From contig NZ_JBEPOB010000001.1 in NCBI RefSeq assembly GCF_040546595.1, positions 4,527,001 through 4,591,000 of the forward strand: a DNA stretch of 64,000 bases, given 5' to 3'. The notes beneath the pieces are model-generated. The model was not told the origin of the DNA and searched no databases. It saw nothing but the letters and a program-made list of their open reading frames with translations. A program made the translations under genes and the position numbers. This document shows, piece after piece, positions 35,413 to 44,379 of the stretch (the stretch's first letter is position 1; each line of letters starts with the position of its first letter). Source of the DNA: Bosea sp. OAE506 (lineage in GTDB: Bacteria > Pseudomonadota > Alphaproteobacteria > Rhizobiales > Beijerinckiaceae).

Positions 35413-36461
35413 CGGTTGCCGACCCGGTCGAGCAGGAACGGCATCGCGAAGCCGATGATCAGGAAGCGCATCAGGTGGTGGGACCCGACATAGAGCGTGT
35501 CGAGCCCCATCGCGAAGGCGAGCATCGCCATGGCCTCCAGCCCGCCGGGAGCGAAGGCGGTCATCGAATCGGCATAGGACACGCCGGCGAGCAGCGCCGC
35601 CGGCCAGGCGAAGGCGAAGGCGACGCCGAGCGAGACGAGCAACCCGCCCGCGGCCAGCGGAAACAGGCCCAAAAGCTCGCGCCGCGGAATGCCGCCGATG
35701 CGTCCGCCCATCGTCGAACCGAGCATCACCAGAACCGCGATCTGCACCGCCGGCGGCAGGCTGCCCTCGACGAGGCCGGTGCCATGCGCCACGGCGCTGG
35801 CGAGCGTCGCGCCGAACATCATCGGTGCTGCGACGCCAATGCGGTCGAGCACGAGCCCGACGCCGAATCCGGCGAGCAGCAGCAGCAGCATCGTCCAGGC
35901 ATCGAGGATCTTCGCCGGCGGCGCCGGAACGTCGGGATGAAGTCCCGTCAACTGCATCAGGCTGGGCAGCAGCGCGACCAGAACGAGCAGGCGAAACAGC
36001 TGGACCACCGAGATGCGGCCGATATTGGCGCCTTTCGACTGGGCCACCGCCAGCACCGTCGCCAGGGCGCCGGGCGCCGCCGCAAGCAGCGCATCCAGCC
36101 AGGTCCAGCGGGCGACATAGCGCAGATAGGCGCCGGTGGCGGCCATGATGCCGGCCATGGCGAAGAGCAGGACGATCAGGGAGGCCGGATAGCGCACGGC
36201 TGCGGCCAGCGCTTCCGGGGTGGCGGACGCGCCGATGATCGTGCCCGAGAGCAGCACGGTGGAATCGAACCAGGAGCGGCGCAGCGTCGGCAGGGGTCGC
36301 ACGAACGCAACCAGCGCACTCAGGATCATGGCGCCGGACAACCAGGCGGCCGGTGCCCCCAGAAGCGAAAACAGCGCCCCGCCGATGGCGGCGATGGCGA
36401 TGACGACCGCTTCGCGGGACAGGACCGTCAGCGTCGTCGAAGAATGCCCCGGTTGCGCCAT
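35397..36461 (-). CDS. AbrB-family membrane protein
   Basis: Inner-membrane protein of 354 residues with about ten helices in two related halves (about 15-170 and 185-345). Each half has the AbrB-duplication signature, e.g. LGAPAAWLSGAMILSALVAF, PGALATVLAVAQSKGANIGRISVVQLFRLL in the first half and SYADSMTAFAPGGLEAMAMLAFAMGLDTLYVGSHHLMRFLII in the second. The family (PF05145, formerly called ammonia monooxygenase-like) has no firm function; transport is likely. Start ATG 36461. Two tandem palindromes lie just upstream, suggesting specific regulation. It is convergent with the orphan binding-protein gene and downstream of an aminotransferase gene on the same strand. Confidence 0.85.
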   Translation of the reverse strand: MAQPGHSSTTLTVLSREAVVIAIAAIGGALFSLLGAPAAWLSGAMILSALVAFVRPLPTLRRSWFDSTVLLSGTIIGASATPEALAAAVRYPASLIVLLFAMAGIMAATGAYLRYVARWTWLDALLAAAPGALATVLAVAQSKGANIGRISVVQLFRLLVLVALLPSLMQLTGLHPDVPAPPAKILDAWTMLLLLLAGFGVGLVLDRIGVAAPMMFGATLASAVAHGTGLVEGSLPPAVQIAVLVMLGSTMGGRIGGIPRRELLGLFPLAAGGLLVSLGVAFAFAWPAALLAGVSYADSMTAFAPGGLEAMAMLAFAMGLDTLYVGSHHLMRFLIIGFAMPFLLDRVGNRPPER

Positions 36462-36476
36462 GATGCCCCGCCGCGC

Positions 36477-36502
36477 TGCTGCAATGCAGCATGACTGTCA
36501 TG
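36477..36502 (-). promoter_or_regulatory. Two tandem palindromes upstream of the AbrB gene
   Basis: TGCTGCA-A-TGCAGCA (36477-36491) and CATGAC-T-GTCATG (36490-36502), both perfect around one central base and overlapping by two bases. They start 16 bases before the AbrB start codon. This is a candidate operator; the regulator is unknown. Confidence 0.5.
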
Positions 36503-36598
36503 GCGAGAGGCCGCGCCGGGGTCAATTTGGTGGGCGGCCCACGCAGCGCACGGCCGTCATGCGCGCCGGGCCTGCCCCGGCGCTCCGCCGCGCCCGGC

Positions 36599-37789
36599 TC
36601 AGCCGGCGAGAGCCCGCTGCAGCCTCGCGACCGTCTCGACCAGGTCCGATGCCTTGCGGGCGAAGCAGAGCCGCAGGCCCGTCTCGCCGCCGGGGCCGAA
36701 GGCGGTTCCGGGCGCGAGACCGACATTGGCGCGATCGACCAGATCGATGGCGAGCGCCCGGCTGTCCTCCCAGCCATCCACCGAGAAGAACTGGTAGAGG
36801 GCCCCGTCGGGCGGGGACAAGGTGACCCGATTGGTCGCCTTCAGCCCTTCCGCGATGATCCGGCGGCCTTCCGTGGCGCGGGCGATCTGCTCGGCGACGA
36901 AGGGCTCGCCCTCGTCGAGCGCGGCGATGGCGGCCCGCTGGACGAAGACCGGGGAGCCCGAGGTCGCATACTGGATCAGGTTCTCGATCACCTGGCCGAA
37001 GGCCGGCGGGGCCTCGATCCAGCCGATGCGCCAGCCCGTCATGGCCCAGTTCTTCGAGAAGGTCTGGACGAACAGGACGCGGTCTTCCGGATCCATCACG
37101 TCGTGGAAGGAGGCCGCGCGGGCCGAGCCGTCATAGACGAAGCGGGCATAGATCTCGTCGGCGATGATCCAGAGGCCATGCCGGCGGGCGAGCGCGAGGA
37201 TGGCCGCCAGTTCGTCCTTCGTGGCCGTCCACCCGGTCGGGTTGGCGGGCGAGTTGATGGCGATGGCGCGCGTCTTCGGGGTGATGGCGGCGGCCAGCCG
37301 GCCAAGATCGAGCGAGAAGCGGCCCTGGACATAGTCCATCGGCACATTGACCGGGATCGCTCCCGCAACGCCGATCGCGGCGCCGACATTCGGCCAGGCC
37401 GGCGTGGGAATGACGACCTCGTCGCCGGGGCCGGTGACCATCCGCACGACGATCTGTACCGCCTGCATGCCCGAGCCGGTGATAAAGAAGGAATCCATCG
37501 AGAAGGGCCGGCCATAGAGCGCCGTGTGATAGCGCGCCAAGGCCTCACGCAGATCGGGGATGCCGCGCTGCCAGGTGTAGAAGGTTTCTCCGGCCGCCAG
37601 CGAGGCGTTGGCTGCCCGGGCGATGAAGTCCGGCGTCGGCAGGTCGCCCTCGCCGACCCAGAGCGGGATCAGCCCTTCCTTCATCCGGCCGTGGTTGACG
37701 ACCTCGACGATGCCGCTTTCGGGAGCATGGCGCGCCTCGGGGCGCAGCGACGACAGCAGGCTGGCGCCCGCAGGCGTGACGGTCGACAT
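36599..37789 (-). CDS. PLP-dependent aminotransferase, class I/II
   Basis: Fold-type I aminotransferase of 396 residues. The PLP lysine is Lys246 in TFSKNWAMTGWRIGW. Other active-site residues: Asn183 in SPANPTG, Asp211 and Tyr214 in IADEIYARF, and the substrate-carboxylate arginine in GLRLCFARK near the C-terminus. The aspartate/aromatic aminotransferase I-alpha/gamma group fits best; the substrate cannot be fixed. Start ATG 37789. The 137-base gap to the AbrB gene contains a type-A-like repeat near 36557-36585 and the tandem palindromes. The 120-base gap between it and mscL holds the mscL terminator. Confidence 0.94.
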   Translation of the reverse strand: MSTVTPAGASLLSSLRPEARHAPESGIVEVVNHGRMKEGLIPLWVGEGDLPTPDFIARAANASLAAGETFYTWQRGIPDLREALARYHTALYGRPFSMDSFFITGSGMQAVQIVVRMVTGPGDEVVIPTPAWPNVGAAIGVAGAIPVNVPMDYVQGRFSLDLGRLAAAITPKTRAIAINSPANPTGWTATKDELAAILALARRHGLWIIADEIYARFVYDGSARAASFHDVMDPEDRVLFVQTFSKNWAMTGWRIGWIEAPPAFGQVIENLIQYATSGSPVFVQRAAIAALDEGEPFVAEQIARATEGRRIIAEGLKATNRVTLSPPDGALYQFFSVDGWEDSRALAIDLVDRANVGLAPGTAFGPGGETGLRLCFARKASDLVETVARLQRALAG

Positions 37790-37867
37790 CGGGCAGGACC
37801 TCGCGAGTGTGGAGAGGCATGTTTAGCCGATTGCGCGGGCGCCCGGCATGAAAACGCGAGATCGACC

Positions 37868-37905
37868 CGATCGGCCGCAGTGATGAGTCACCGCGGCCGA
37901 TCGGT
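37868..37905 (-). terminator. Strong hairpin after mscL
   Basis: Perfect 12-bp stem 37868-37879/37894-37905, and a further GTGA/TCAC stem within its loop. It begins 5 bases after the mscL stop on the minus strand. There is no immediate T-run. Confidence 0.6.
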
Positions 37906-37909
37906 CGGC

Positions 37910-38329
37910 TCAGACGCTCTTCTGCTTCAGCAGATCGCGGATCTCGCCGAGCAGCACGACGTCCTCGGCCGGTGCGGGGGGCGCCTTGGGCTCCTCCTTC
38001 TGCGACTTCTGCAGCTTGTTGATCGCCTTGACCACGAGGAAGAGGACGAAGGCGATGATCATGAAGTTCACGGCGATGGTGATGAAGTTGCCATAGGCCA
38101 GCACCGCGCCCTGCTTGCGGGCCTCGGCCAGCGTCGTGGCGGTGATGCCGCTGTTGAGACCGATGAAATAGTTCGAGAAATCGACCCCGCCGAGCGCGCC
38201 GATGAACGGCATGATGATGTCGTTGACCAGCGAATCGACGATCCTGCCGAAGGCGGCGCCGATGATCACGCCGATGGCGAGATCGACGACGTTCCCCTTC
38301 AGCGCGAATTTCTTGAATTCCTCGAGCAT
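37910..38329 (-). CDS. mscL: Large-conductance mechanosensitive channel MscL
   Basis: Pentameric inner-membrane channel that opens under membrane tension and releases solutes in hypo-osmotic shock. 139 residues. [44 protein letters not shown] is the N-terminal helix and pore helix TM1. TM2 is about 78-102 ([24 protein letters not shown]), followed by a charged linker and the C-terminal bundle helix [11 protein letters not shown]. Start ATG 38329. It is a monocistronic unit divergent from the hybrid kinase gene across 158 bases. Confidence 0.98.
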   Translation of the reverse strand: MLEEFKKFALKGNVVDLAIGVIIGAAFGRIVDSLVNDIIMPFIGALGGVDFSNYFIGLNSGITATTLAEARKQGAVLAYGNFITIAVNFMIIAFVLFLVVKAINKLQKSQKEEPKAPPAPAEDVVLLGEIRDLLKQKSV

Positions 38330-38487
38330 TCCTCGGCCCCCTTTCGATGTGGAGCGGCCGATTCTGTCGTGCCGCCTGATGTGCGGGGGTGACGCTAGAG
38401 GAAGTTGGGGTCAGGTGGAAACCTGTTTCCTCCGCGCGTGCCCGTCCTCTAAGGTTTGGTCGGTGACACGGCTGCGATGGAGGCAGA

Positions 38488-41400
38488 ATGATCCCCGCCT
38501 GGTCCGTGGTCCTGGTCGCGCTGGCCTATCTCTGCGCGCTCTTCGCGATCGCGCATGCGGCCGACACCTCGGGCCGGCGCCTCGTCGGCGGCCGCGCCCG
38601 GGCGACGATCTACGCGCTGGCGCTGGGCGTCTACTGCACCTCCTGGACCTTCTACGGATCGGTCGGCTTCGCGGGCCGCGCGGGGCTCGATTTCCTCGGG
38701 ATCTATGTCGGGCCAATCCTGGTGATCGGCTTCGGCCACCGCTTCGTCGGGCGGATCGTGGGCATCGCCAAATCCCAGAACATCACCTCGATCGCGGATT
38801 TCGTCGGCGCGCGCTACGGCAAGAGCGAGCGTGTTGCGGCACTGGTCTGCCTCGTCGCCGTGATCGGCGCCCTGCCCTACATCGCGCTTCAGCTCAAGGC
38901 GGTGGCGAGTTCGCTCTCGGTGCTGCTCGCGGCGACGGGCGGGCGGCCGGCGGCGGCCGATGCGCCGGTGCTGACCGACCTCGCCTTCCTGGTGGCGATG
39001 GTGCTCGCCGGTTTCGCCTGCGCCTTCGGCACCCGCCATATCGATGCCACCGAGCACCAGGACGGGCTGGTGCTGGCAATCGCGGTCGAATCGCTGGTGA
39101 AGCTCGTGGCTTTCCTCGTGCTCGGCGTGTTCGTCGTCTACGGGCTCTATGACGGTGCGAGTGATTTGTTCGCTCAGGCCGCCCATCTGCCGGGTGGCGC
39201 GCCCCCGATCTGGGAGCGGACGTCGAACTGGCCGACCTTCCTGACGCTGACGCTGCTCTCCTCCTGCGCCGCGCTGCTGCTGGCCCGGCAGTTCCACATG
39301 ACCATCGTCGAGAACCGCGATGCAGCCGATGTCCGCCGCGCGGCCTGGATGTTCCCGCTCTACCTGATCCTGATCAATCTCTTCGTCCTGCCGCTGGCGA
39401 TGGCGGGCGAGTTGCTGATGCCGGGCGCCGGCATCGACCGCGACATGACCGTGCTGCTGCTGCCGCTGCAGAAGGAAGCCGGGCTGATCGCGCTACTGGT
39501 CTTCGTCGGCGGGCTCTCGGCGGCAACCGCGATGGTGATCGTCGCCTCCGTCGCGCTGGCGATCATGATCTCCAACCACCTCGTCATGCCGGTGCTGCTG
39601 CGTGGCCGGCGGGCCCTGAGCGACCCGGCGGGGTCAGCAACCGCCGGCGAGACGAAGACGGTGCGCCACGGCACGACGGGCGGCGATCTCGGCTCGCAGG
39701 TCGTGATCATCCGGCGCGTCGCCATCCTCTGCGTCATCCTGCTCGGCTACGCCTATTATCGAGCGGCCGGCGAGCAGGCGCTGGTGGCGATCGGCCTGCT
39801 CTCCTTCGCCGCGACGGCGCAGATCGCGCCGGCCTTCTTCGGCGGCCTGCTCTGGCGGCGCGGCACGGCGTTGGGCGCGGCGGCCGGGCTGATCGTCGGC
39901 ATCGCCACCTGGGCCTACACGCTGCTGATGCCGAGCCTGGTGAAGCCGGGCAGCTTCTGGGCGGATGTCGTGGCGAACGGACCGCTCGGCCACGCCGCCC
40001 TGCGGCCGGAGGCGCTGTTCGGGCTCGATCTGCCGCCGCTGCCGCATGGCGTGTTCTGGAGCCTGGGGCTGAACCTGCTCGCCTATATCGGCTTCTCGCT
40101 GCTACGGCCGGCGACCGCGATGGAACGCCTGCAGGCCAACGCCTTCGTCGAATCGGATCGCGCGACGATGGCGCAGTCCTTCTCGCTTTGGCGCTCCAGC
40201 GTCACCGAATCGGAACTGCAGTCGACCATCGGGCGCTATCTCGGCCAGGAGCGGACGCAGCGCGCCTTCGAGGGTTTCGCCAGCAGCCGCGGCGAGCAAT
40301 CCCATCCGACGCGGGATGCCGACATTCACCTGCTGCGCTTCGGCGAACATCTGCTCTCGTCGGCCATCGGCGCCGCGTCCTCGCGGCTCGTGCTGTCGCT
40401 GCTGCTGCGGCGGCGCAACCTCACCACCGAAGCCGCCTTCAAGCTGCTCGACGATGCGTCCGCGGCGCTGCAGTACAACCGCGACATCCTCCAGCACGGG
40501 CTCGACCATGCCGGCCAGGGCATCACCGTGCTCGACCGCGACCTGCGCCTGCTGGCCTGGAACCAGGCCTTCATCCAGCTCTACGACCTGCCCTCCTCGA
40601 TGGTGCGCTTCGGGACGGGGCTCGACGAGATCGTGCGCTACAACGCCGCCCGCGGCGCCTATGGCGACGGCCAGCAGGACGAGCTGATGGCGGCGCGGCT
40701 GCAGAGCTTCGTGCGCGACCGCGAGCCGGTCCGGCTGAAGCTGTACCCGTCCAAGAAGGTCATCGAGATCCGCACCAACCCGCTGCCCGATGGCGGCTTC
40801 GTCACGACCTATACCGACATCACCGAGGCTGTGGCGGCGCAGGAGGAACTCGAGCGCACCAATGAGAGCCTGGAGCGGCGCGTCGTCGAGCGCACCGAGG
40901 AAATCCTGCGCGTCAATGCCGAGCTGCAGCGCGCCAAGGCGGAGGCCGAGGAGGCCAACGCCTCGAAGACGCGCTTTCTCGCCGCCGCCAGCCACGACAT
41001 CCTGCAGCCGCTCAACGCCGCGCGGCTCTACGCGACCTCGCTGGTGGAGCGCGACCGCGCGGCCGGCAGCCCCGATCTCGCCGAGAATATCGACGCCTCG
41101 CTCGACGCAGTCGAGGAGATCCTGACGGCGCTGCTCGAGATCTCGCGGCTCGACGGCGGGGCGATGAAACCTGAGATCACCGCCTTCCGGCTGGACGAGC
41201 TGATGCGCCAGCTCCAGCGCGAATTCGAGCCGAGCGCCCAGGAGAAGGGCCTCAAGCTCGTCTTTATGCCGACGAGCCTCGCCGTCCGCTCGGACCGGCG
41301 GCTGCTGCGGCGCCTGCTGCAGAATCTCGTCTCCAACGCGATCAAATACACGCCCAGCGGCAAGGTGCTGATCGGCTTCCGCCGGCGCGCCGGGCAGGTT

Positions 41401-42057
41401 TCGGTCGAGGTGCTCGATACCGGGCTGGGCATCCCGCAGGGCAAGCAGAAGACCGTCTTCCGCGAGTTCCAGCGGCTCGACCAGGGCGCGAAGGTCGCGC
41501 GCGGGCTCGGGCTGGGCCTGTCGATCGTCCAGCGCATCGCGCGCACGCTCGACCATCGGCTGACGCTCGATTCGCTGCCCGGCCGCGGCAGCCGCTTCGC
41601 CGTGCTGGTGCCGCGCGCCTCGCCTCTGCCCGAGATGAGCACCAACACGACCCCGCGCCCGGCGCCAGCCGGCCAGCTCGCGGGGCTGCGGCTGCTGGTG
41701 ATCGACAATGAGCCCGCGATCCTCGACGGGATGAAGCGGCTGCTGGAGGGCTGGGGCTGCCAGGTCGCGACCGCAGCGGGCCTCGACGCGGCGCTCGCCC
41801 TGCAGAAGCGCAGCGCGCCCGACGTCGTGATCGCCGACTATCATCTCGACCATGGCAATGGCCTGACGGCGATCAGCACCGTGCGCGAGCGCTCGCGCCT
41901 GCCTCTGCCGGCTATCCTGCTGACGGCCGACCGCTCGCCGACCGTGCGCGAGGCCGCCGCGGCGCTCGACGTCCACCTGCTCAACAAGCCGCTGAAGCCC
42001 GGAGCGCTGCGGGCGCTGCTGGCGCAGTGGCGGACGACGCGGTTCGCGGCGGAGTGA
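38488..42057 (+). CDS. Hybrid sensor histidine kinase with N-terminal sodium:solute-symporter domain
   Basis: Large membrane kinase of 1189 residues. The first 545 or so form a 12-13 helix SSSF-type module (YCTSWTFYGSVGFAGRAGLDFLGIYVGP; FVGARYGKSERVA), as in CbrA. Then a PAS domain about 665-782 (HAGQGITVLDRDLRLLAWNQAFIQLYDLP) and a coiled coil up to about 825. HisKA has the phospho-acceptor His836 in AAASHDILQPLNAAR. HATPase: N box NLVSNAIKYT near 946, G1 DTGLGIP near 977, G2 GLGLGLSIV near 1008. The C-terminal receiver starts near 1069, with acceptor Asp1117 in IADYHLD and lysine in NKPLK. No response-regulator gene adjoins it. It might sense a transported solute directly; that is inference. 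Confidence 0.95.
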   Translation: MIPAWSVVLVALAYLCALFAIAHAADTSGRRLVGGRARATIYALALGVYCTSWTFYGSVGFAGRAGLDFLGIYVGPILVIGFGHRFVGRIVGIAKSQNITSIADFVGARYGKSERVAALVCLVAVIGALPYIALQLKAVASSLSVLLAATGGRPAAADAPVLTDLAFLVAMVLAGFACAFGTRHIDATEHQDGLVLAIAVESLVKLVAFLVLGVFVVYGLYDGASDLFAQAAHLPGGAPPIWERTSNWPTFLTLTLLSSCAALLLARQFHMTIVENRDAADVRRAAWMFPLYLILINLFVLPLAMAGELLMPGAGIDRDMTVLLLPLQKEAGLIALLVFVGGLSAATAMVIVASVALAIMISNHLVMPVLLRGRRALSDPAGSATAGETKTVRHGTTGGDLGSQVVIIRRVAILCVILLGYAYYRAAGEQALVAIGLLSFAATAQIAPAFFGGLLWRRGTALGAAAGLIVGIATWAYTLLMPSLVKPGSFWADVVANGPLGHAALRPEALFGLDLPPLPHGVFWSLGLNLLAYIGFSLLRPATAMERLQANAFVESDRATMAQSFSLWRSSVTESELQSTIGRYLGQERTQRAFEGFASSRGEQSHPTRDADIHLLRFGEHLLSSAIGAASSRLVLSLLLRRRNLTTEAAFKLLDDASAALQYNRDILQHGLDHAGQGITVLDRDLRLLAWNQAFIQLYDLPSSMVRFGTGLDEIVRYNAARGAYGDGQQDELMAARLQSFVRDREPVRLKLYPSKKVIEIRTNPLPDGGFVTTYTDITEAVAAQEELERTNESLERRVVERTEEILRVNAELQRAKAEAEEANASKTRFLAAASHDILQPLNAARLYATSLVERDRAAGSPDLAENIDASLDAVEEILTALLEISRLDGGAMKPEITAFRLDELMRQLQREFEPSAQEKGLKLVFMPTSLAVRSDRRLLRRLLQNLVSNAIKYTPSGKVLIGFRRRAGQVSVEVLDTGLGIPQGKQKTVFREFQRLDQGAKVARGLGLGLSIVQRIARTLDHRLTLDSLPGRGSRFAVLVPRASPLPEMSTNTTPRPAPAGQLAGLRLLVIDNEPAILDGMKRLLEGWGCQVATAAGLDAALALQKRSAPDVVIADYHLDHGNGLTAISTVRERSRLPLPAILLTADRSPTVREAAAALDVHLLNKPLKPGALRALLAQWRTTRFAAE

Positions 42058-42081
42058 GCCGCCGGGCGCTGGAGGGGCGGT

Positions 42082-42645
42082 TCAGGTCGCGGGGCCAGCA
42101 GCGGTGCTGCGCATTGCATCTTCCGCGGCGAGGAAGGCGGTGACATCCGGCCGCGGCGGCGGGCTTTCCGCCTGCGTCCCGATCTCGCTCATCAGGCGCG
42201 CGACAGGCACGTAGGCTCGCTCCGAGCGGTCATAGAGCGCGACCCGGACCAGCGCATGAGCCGCGATGGTCTCGGTGCCGTCCTTGCCGCGGGTCACGAG
42301 GCGGTGCTCGATCACCAGCCAGCTCTGTGTCCAGCACAGGATCTCGGTATCCAGGCGAAAGCGCTGGAAGGCGCGCAGCTCCCGGCGGAAGCGAATCATG
42401 CCGCCATTGACCACCGGCACCCAGCGGTGGCGCAGCACGGCCCGCCACAACCCCGTGCGCAGCATCACATCGGTGCGGCCGAGATCCATCAGCGACCAGT
42501 AACGGCCGTTGTTCATGTGCAGCGAGGTGTCGAGGTCATGAAGCCAGACGCGGAAGGAGAGCCGCGAGGGCTCCGCCAGCGGTTCCAACCGGGGGCGGAA
42601 GGGGCTCGTGACGAGGAGCCAGATGAGGCGGAACCAGAGATTCAT
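42082..42645 (-). CDS. Hotdog-fold acyl thioesterase-like protein (THEM6-like)
   Basis: Protein of about 187 residues with one hydrophobic N-terminal segment (LWFRLIWLLVTSPF) and a 4HBT-type domain. RVWLHDLDTSLHMNNGRYWSLMDLGRTDVMLRTG carries the conserved Asp-x-x-x-H-x-N-N-G-x-Y pattern, and GGMIRFRRELRAFQRFRLDTEILCWTQSWLVIEHRL the hotdog strand. This group resembles bacterial relatives of THEM6. Start taken as ATG 42645; an ATG at 42696 would add 17 residues, and neither has a strong ribosome site. It ends 24 bases from the convergent kinase stop. Confidence 0.85.
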   Translation of the reverse strand: MNLWFRLIWLLVTSPFRPRLEPLAEPSRLSFRVWLHDLDTSLHMNNGRYWSLMDLGRTDVMLRTGLWRAVLRHRWVPVVNGGMIRFRRELRAFQRFRLDTEILCWTQSWLVIEHRLVTRGKDGTETIAAHALVRVALYDRSERAYVPVARLMSEIGTQAESPPPRPDVTAFLAAEDAMRSTAAGPAT

Positions 42646-42797
42646 GACGCACTCGCGAGAGGGAAGCCTCCGGACTGCGCGGTTGTAGCGAGCCATAGTT
42701 CATATGTAAACGATCATGCCCCCGGGCGGCGGCCGGGATGACGGCAGCTCCCCGCTGGATTATGCGCTGCACACGCCCCCGAACAGGACGCCGACCG

Positions 42798-43310
42798 ATG
42801 CCGAGCCTGCATGTCTCCCCGCTGTCGAAGCTCAACGAGACCGTCGCCGCCGTGCGGCCCAGCCATCTCGTGACGCTGATCAATGTCGGCACGGTGGTGG
42901 AGCGCCCGGCCGGCATCGCGGAGGCCAACCACCTGTTCCTCGGCTTGTCCGACATCAGCGCGCCGATGGACGGCCATGTCGTGCCGGCCGAGGCCCACGT
43001 CGAGCGGTTCCTGGCTTTCACGCGACGCTGGGACCGCGCGGCGCCGATCCTGATCCATTGCTGGGCCGGGATCAGCCGCTCGACCGCGGCGGCCTACATC
43101 GCCGCCTGCGCGCTTGCTCCGGAGCGCGACGAGGCCGAGCTCGCCGCCCGCCTGCGGCAGGCCTCGCCCTCGGCCACGCCCAATGCCCGGCTCGTCGCCA
43201 TCGCCGACGCGATGCTGGGTCGCGACGGGCGCATGCGTGAGGCGATCGCCGGCATCGGGCGCGGCGCGGATGCGTTCGAAGGCACGCCTTTCGCGCTGAA
43301 ATGGGATTGA
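42798..43310 (+). CDS. Protein tyrosine/dual-specificity phosphatase-like protein
   Basis: Cytoplasmic phosphatase of 170 residues with the CX5R signature HCWAGISRSTAAAYI (nucleophile Cys88, Arg94). A likely general acid Asp lies in LGLSDISAP (Asp52). The hydrophobic strand SHLVTLINVG is typical of the fold. Cyanobacterial and alphaproteobacterial 'tyrosine phosphatase family' proteins look similar. Start ATG 42798, about 10 bases after AGGA; an upstream in-frame start at 42738 adds low-quality sequence. It is divergent from the thioesterase gene and upstream of the Lrp regulator. Substrate unknown. Confidence 0.88.
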   Translation: MPSLHVSPLSKLNETVAAVRPSHLVTLINVGTVVERPAGIAEANHLFLGLSDISAPMDGHVVPAEAHVERFLAFTRRWDRAAPILIHCWAGISRSTAAAYIAACALAPERDEAELAARLRQASPSATPNARLVAIADAMLGRDGRMREAIAGIGRGADAFEGTPFALKWD

Positions 43311-43456
43311 AAACGGCTCGTGCGGCTCGGCAGCTTCGTGCGGCCCGGACGCGATTGACGTCGAAAGCAGCGCCGTCCTGCTGAAATCGATGCAGAAGAT
43401 TGCTTGCGCTCCGGCGAATTTCGCAGGATTCATCCGCCCGGGGAGCCAGGGGCATC

Positions 43457-43924
43457 ATGACCACGATCGAACTCGATTCACGCGACCGCGCCATCCTGCG
43501 GATCCTGCAGGCGGATGGCCGGATCACGAACTCCGATCTCGCCGAAAAGGTGCATCTGTCGCCCTCGGCCTGCCTGCGCCGGGTGCGCCAGCTCGAGGAG
43601 AGCGGGCTGATCCGCGGCTATGCGATGATCCTCGACGACAAGATCGCGGGGTTTCCGGGCACCGCATTTGTCTTCGTGACGCTCGACCAGCAGGGCCGCG
43701 CCTCGCTGGAGGGCTTCGAGCAGGCGGTGCAGAACCTGCCCGAGATCCTCGAATGCCATCTGCTCGCCGGCGCGCATGACTATCTGATGCGGGTGATCTA
43801 TCGCGACAGCGCCGACTTCGAGCGCATCCACACCGACATCATCACGCAGCTGCCGGGCGTCACCCGCGTCCAGTCGACGCTGACGCTGCGCTCGATCAAG
43901 AAGAGCTCGGCCCTTCCCGTCTGA
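43457..43924 (+). CDS. Lrp/AsnC family transcriptional regulator
   Basis: Regulator of 155 residues. N-terminal [54 protein letters not shown]. The C-terminal RAM (ligand/oligomerisation) domain is [22 protein letters not shown] ... [29 protein letters not shown], where the G-x-x-D-Y-L part is the effector turn. Proteins of this kind sense amino acids and usually regulate a neighbouring transporter or degradative gene, but no such divergent partner is present here. Start ATG 43457, after GGGGC; the preceding 146 bases hold no element I could name. Confidence 0.95.
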   Translation: MTTIELDSRDRAILRILQADGRITNSDLAEKVHLSPSACLRRVRQLEESGLIRGYAMILDDKIAGFPGTAFVFVTLDQQGRASLEGFEQAVQNLPEILECHLLAGAHDYLMRVIYRDSADFERIHTDIITQLPGVTRVQSTLTLRSIKKSSALPV

Positions 43925-43992
43925 GCCGCCCGGCCGGGGTTGCAGGCCGGGCCGCTCCGGCGGATAAGCGACGCGACAACGGGAATCATGCC

Positions 43993-44250
43993 GTGAGCGA
44001 AGCCATCTCCAACGACGACGTCGCCGCCCTGCCCTTCGAGGCAGCGCTGAAGCAGCTCGAGGATATCGTCGCCCGGCTGGAGCGGGGCGACGTGCCGCTC
44101 GAGGAATCGATCGCGATCTACACGCGCGGCGAGGCGCTGAAGTCGCGCTGCGACGCGCTGCTGAAGCAGGCCGAGGCTCGCATCGAGAAGATCACCCTCT
44201 CCGCCGACGGCAAGCCGACGGGCACCGCCCCGCTCGACGTGGATCGGTAG
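43993..44250 (+). CDS. xseB: Exodeoxyribonuclease VII small subunit
   Basis: Small subunit of the single-strand exonuclease XseAB, 85 residues. The two-helix core [55 protein letters not shown] is diagnostic. The start is GTG at 43993 ([10 protein letters not shown]); no in-frame ATG exists upstream before the stop. In Rhizobiales xseB is usually close to dxs, which is about 5.6 kb away here, so extra genes may have been inserted between them. The 129-base gap to the next gene shows nothing special. Confidence 0.96.
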   Translation: MSEAISNDDVAALPFEAALKQLEDIVARLERGDVPLEESIAIYTRGEALKSRCDALLKQAEARIEKITLSADGKPTGTAPLDVDR

Positions 44251-44379
44251 CCGCTCTTTCTCCCGCCCGAAACGACGCGCTAACGCAGTCGGGCTCTCAC
44301 ACCGACGGGCCGCGCCGCGGCAACCTTGCCCTCTGGCCGGCGAGCCCGCACTCTGGCTGCCTCACCGGAGAGGTTCGCC

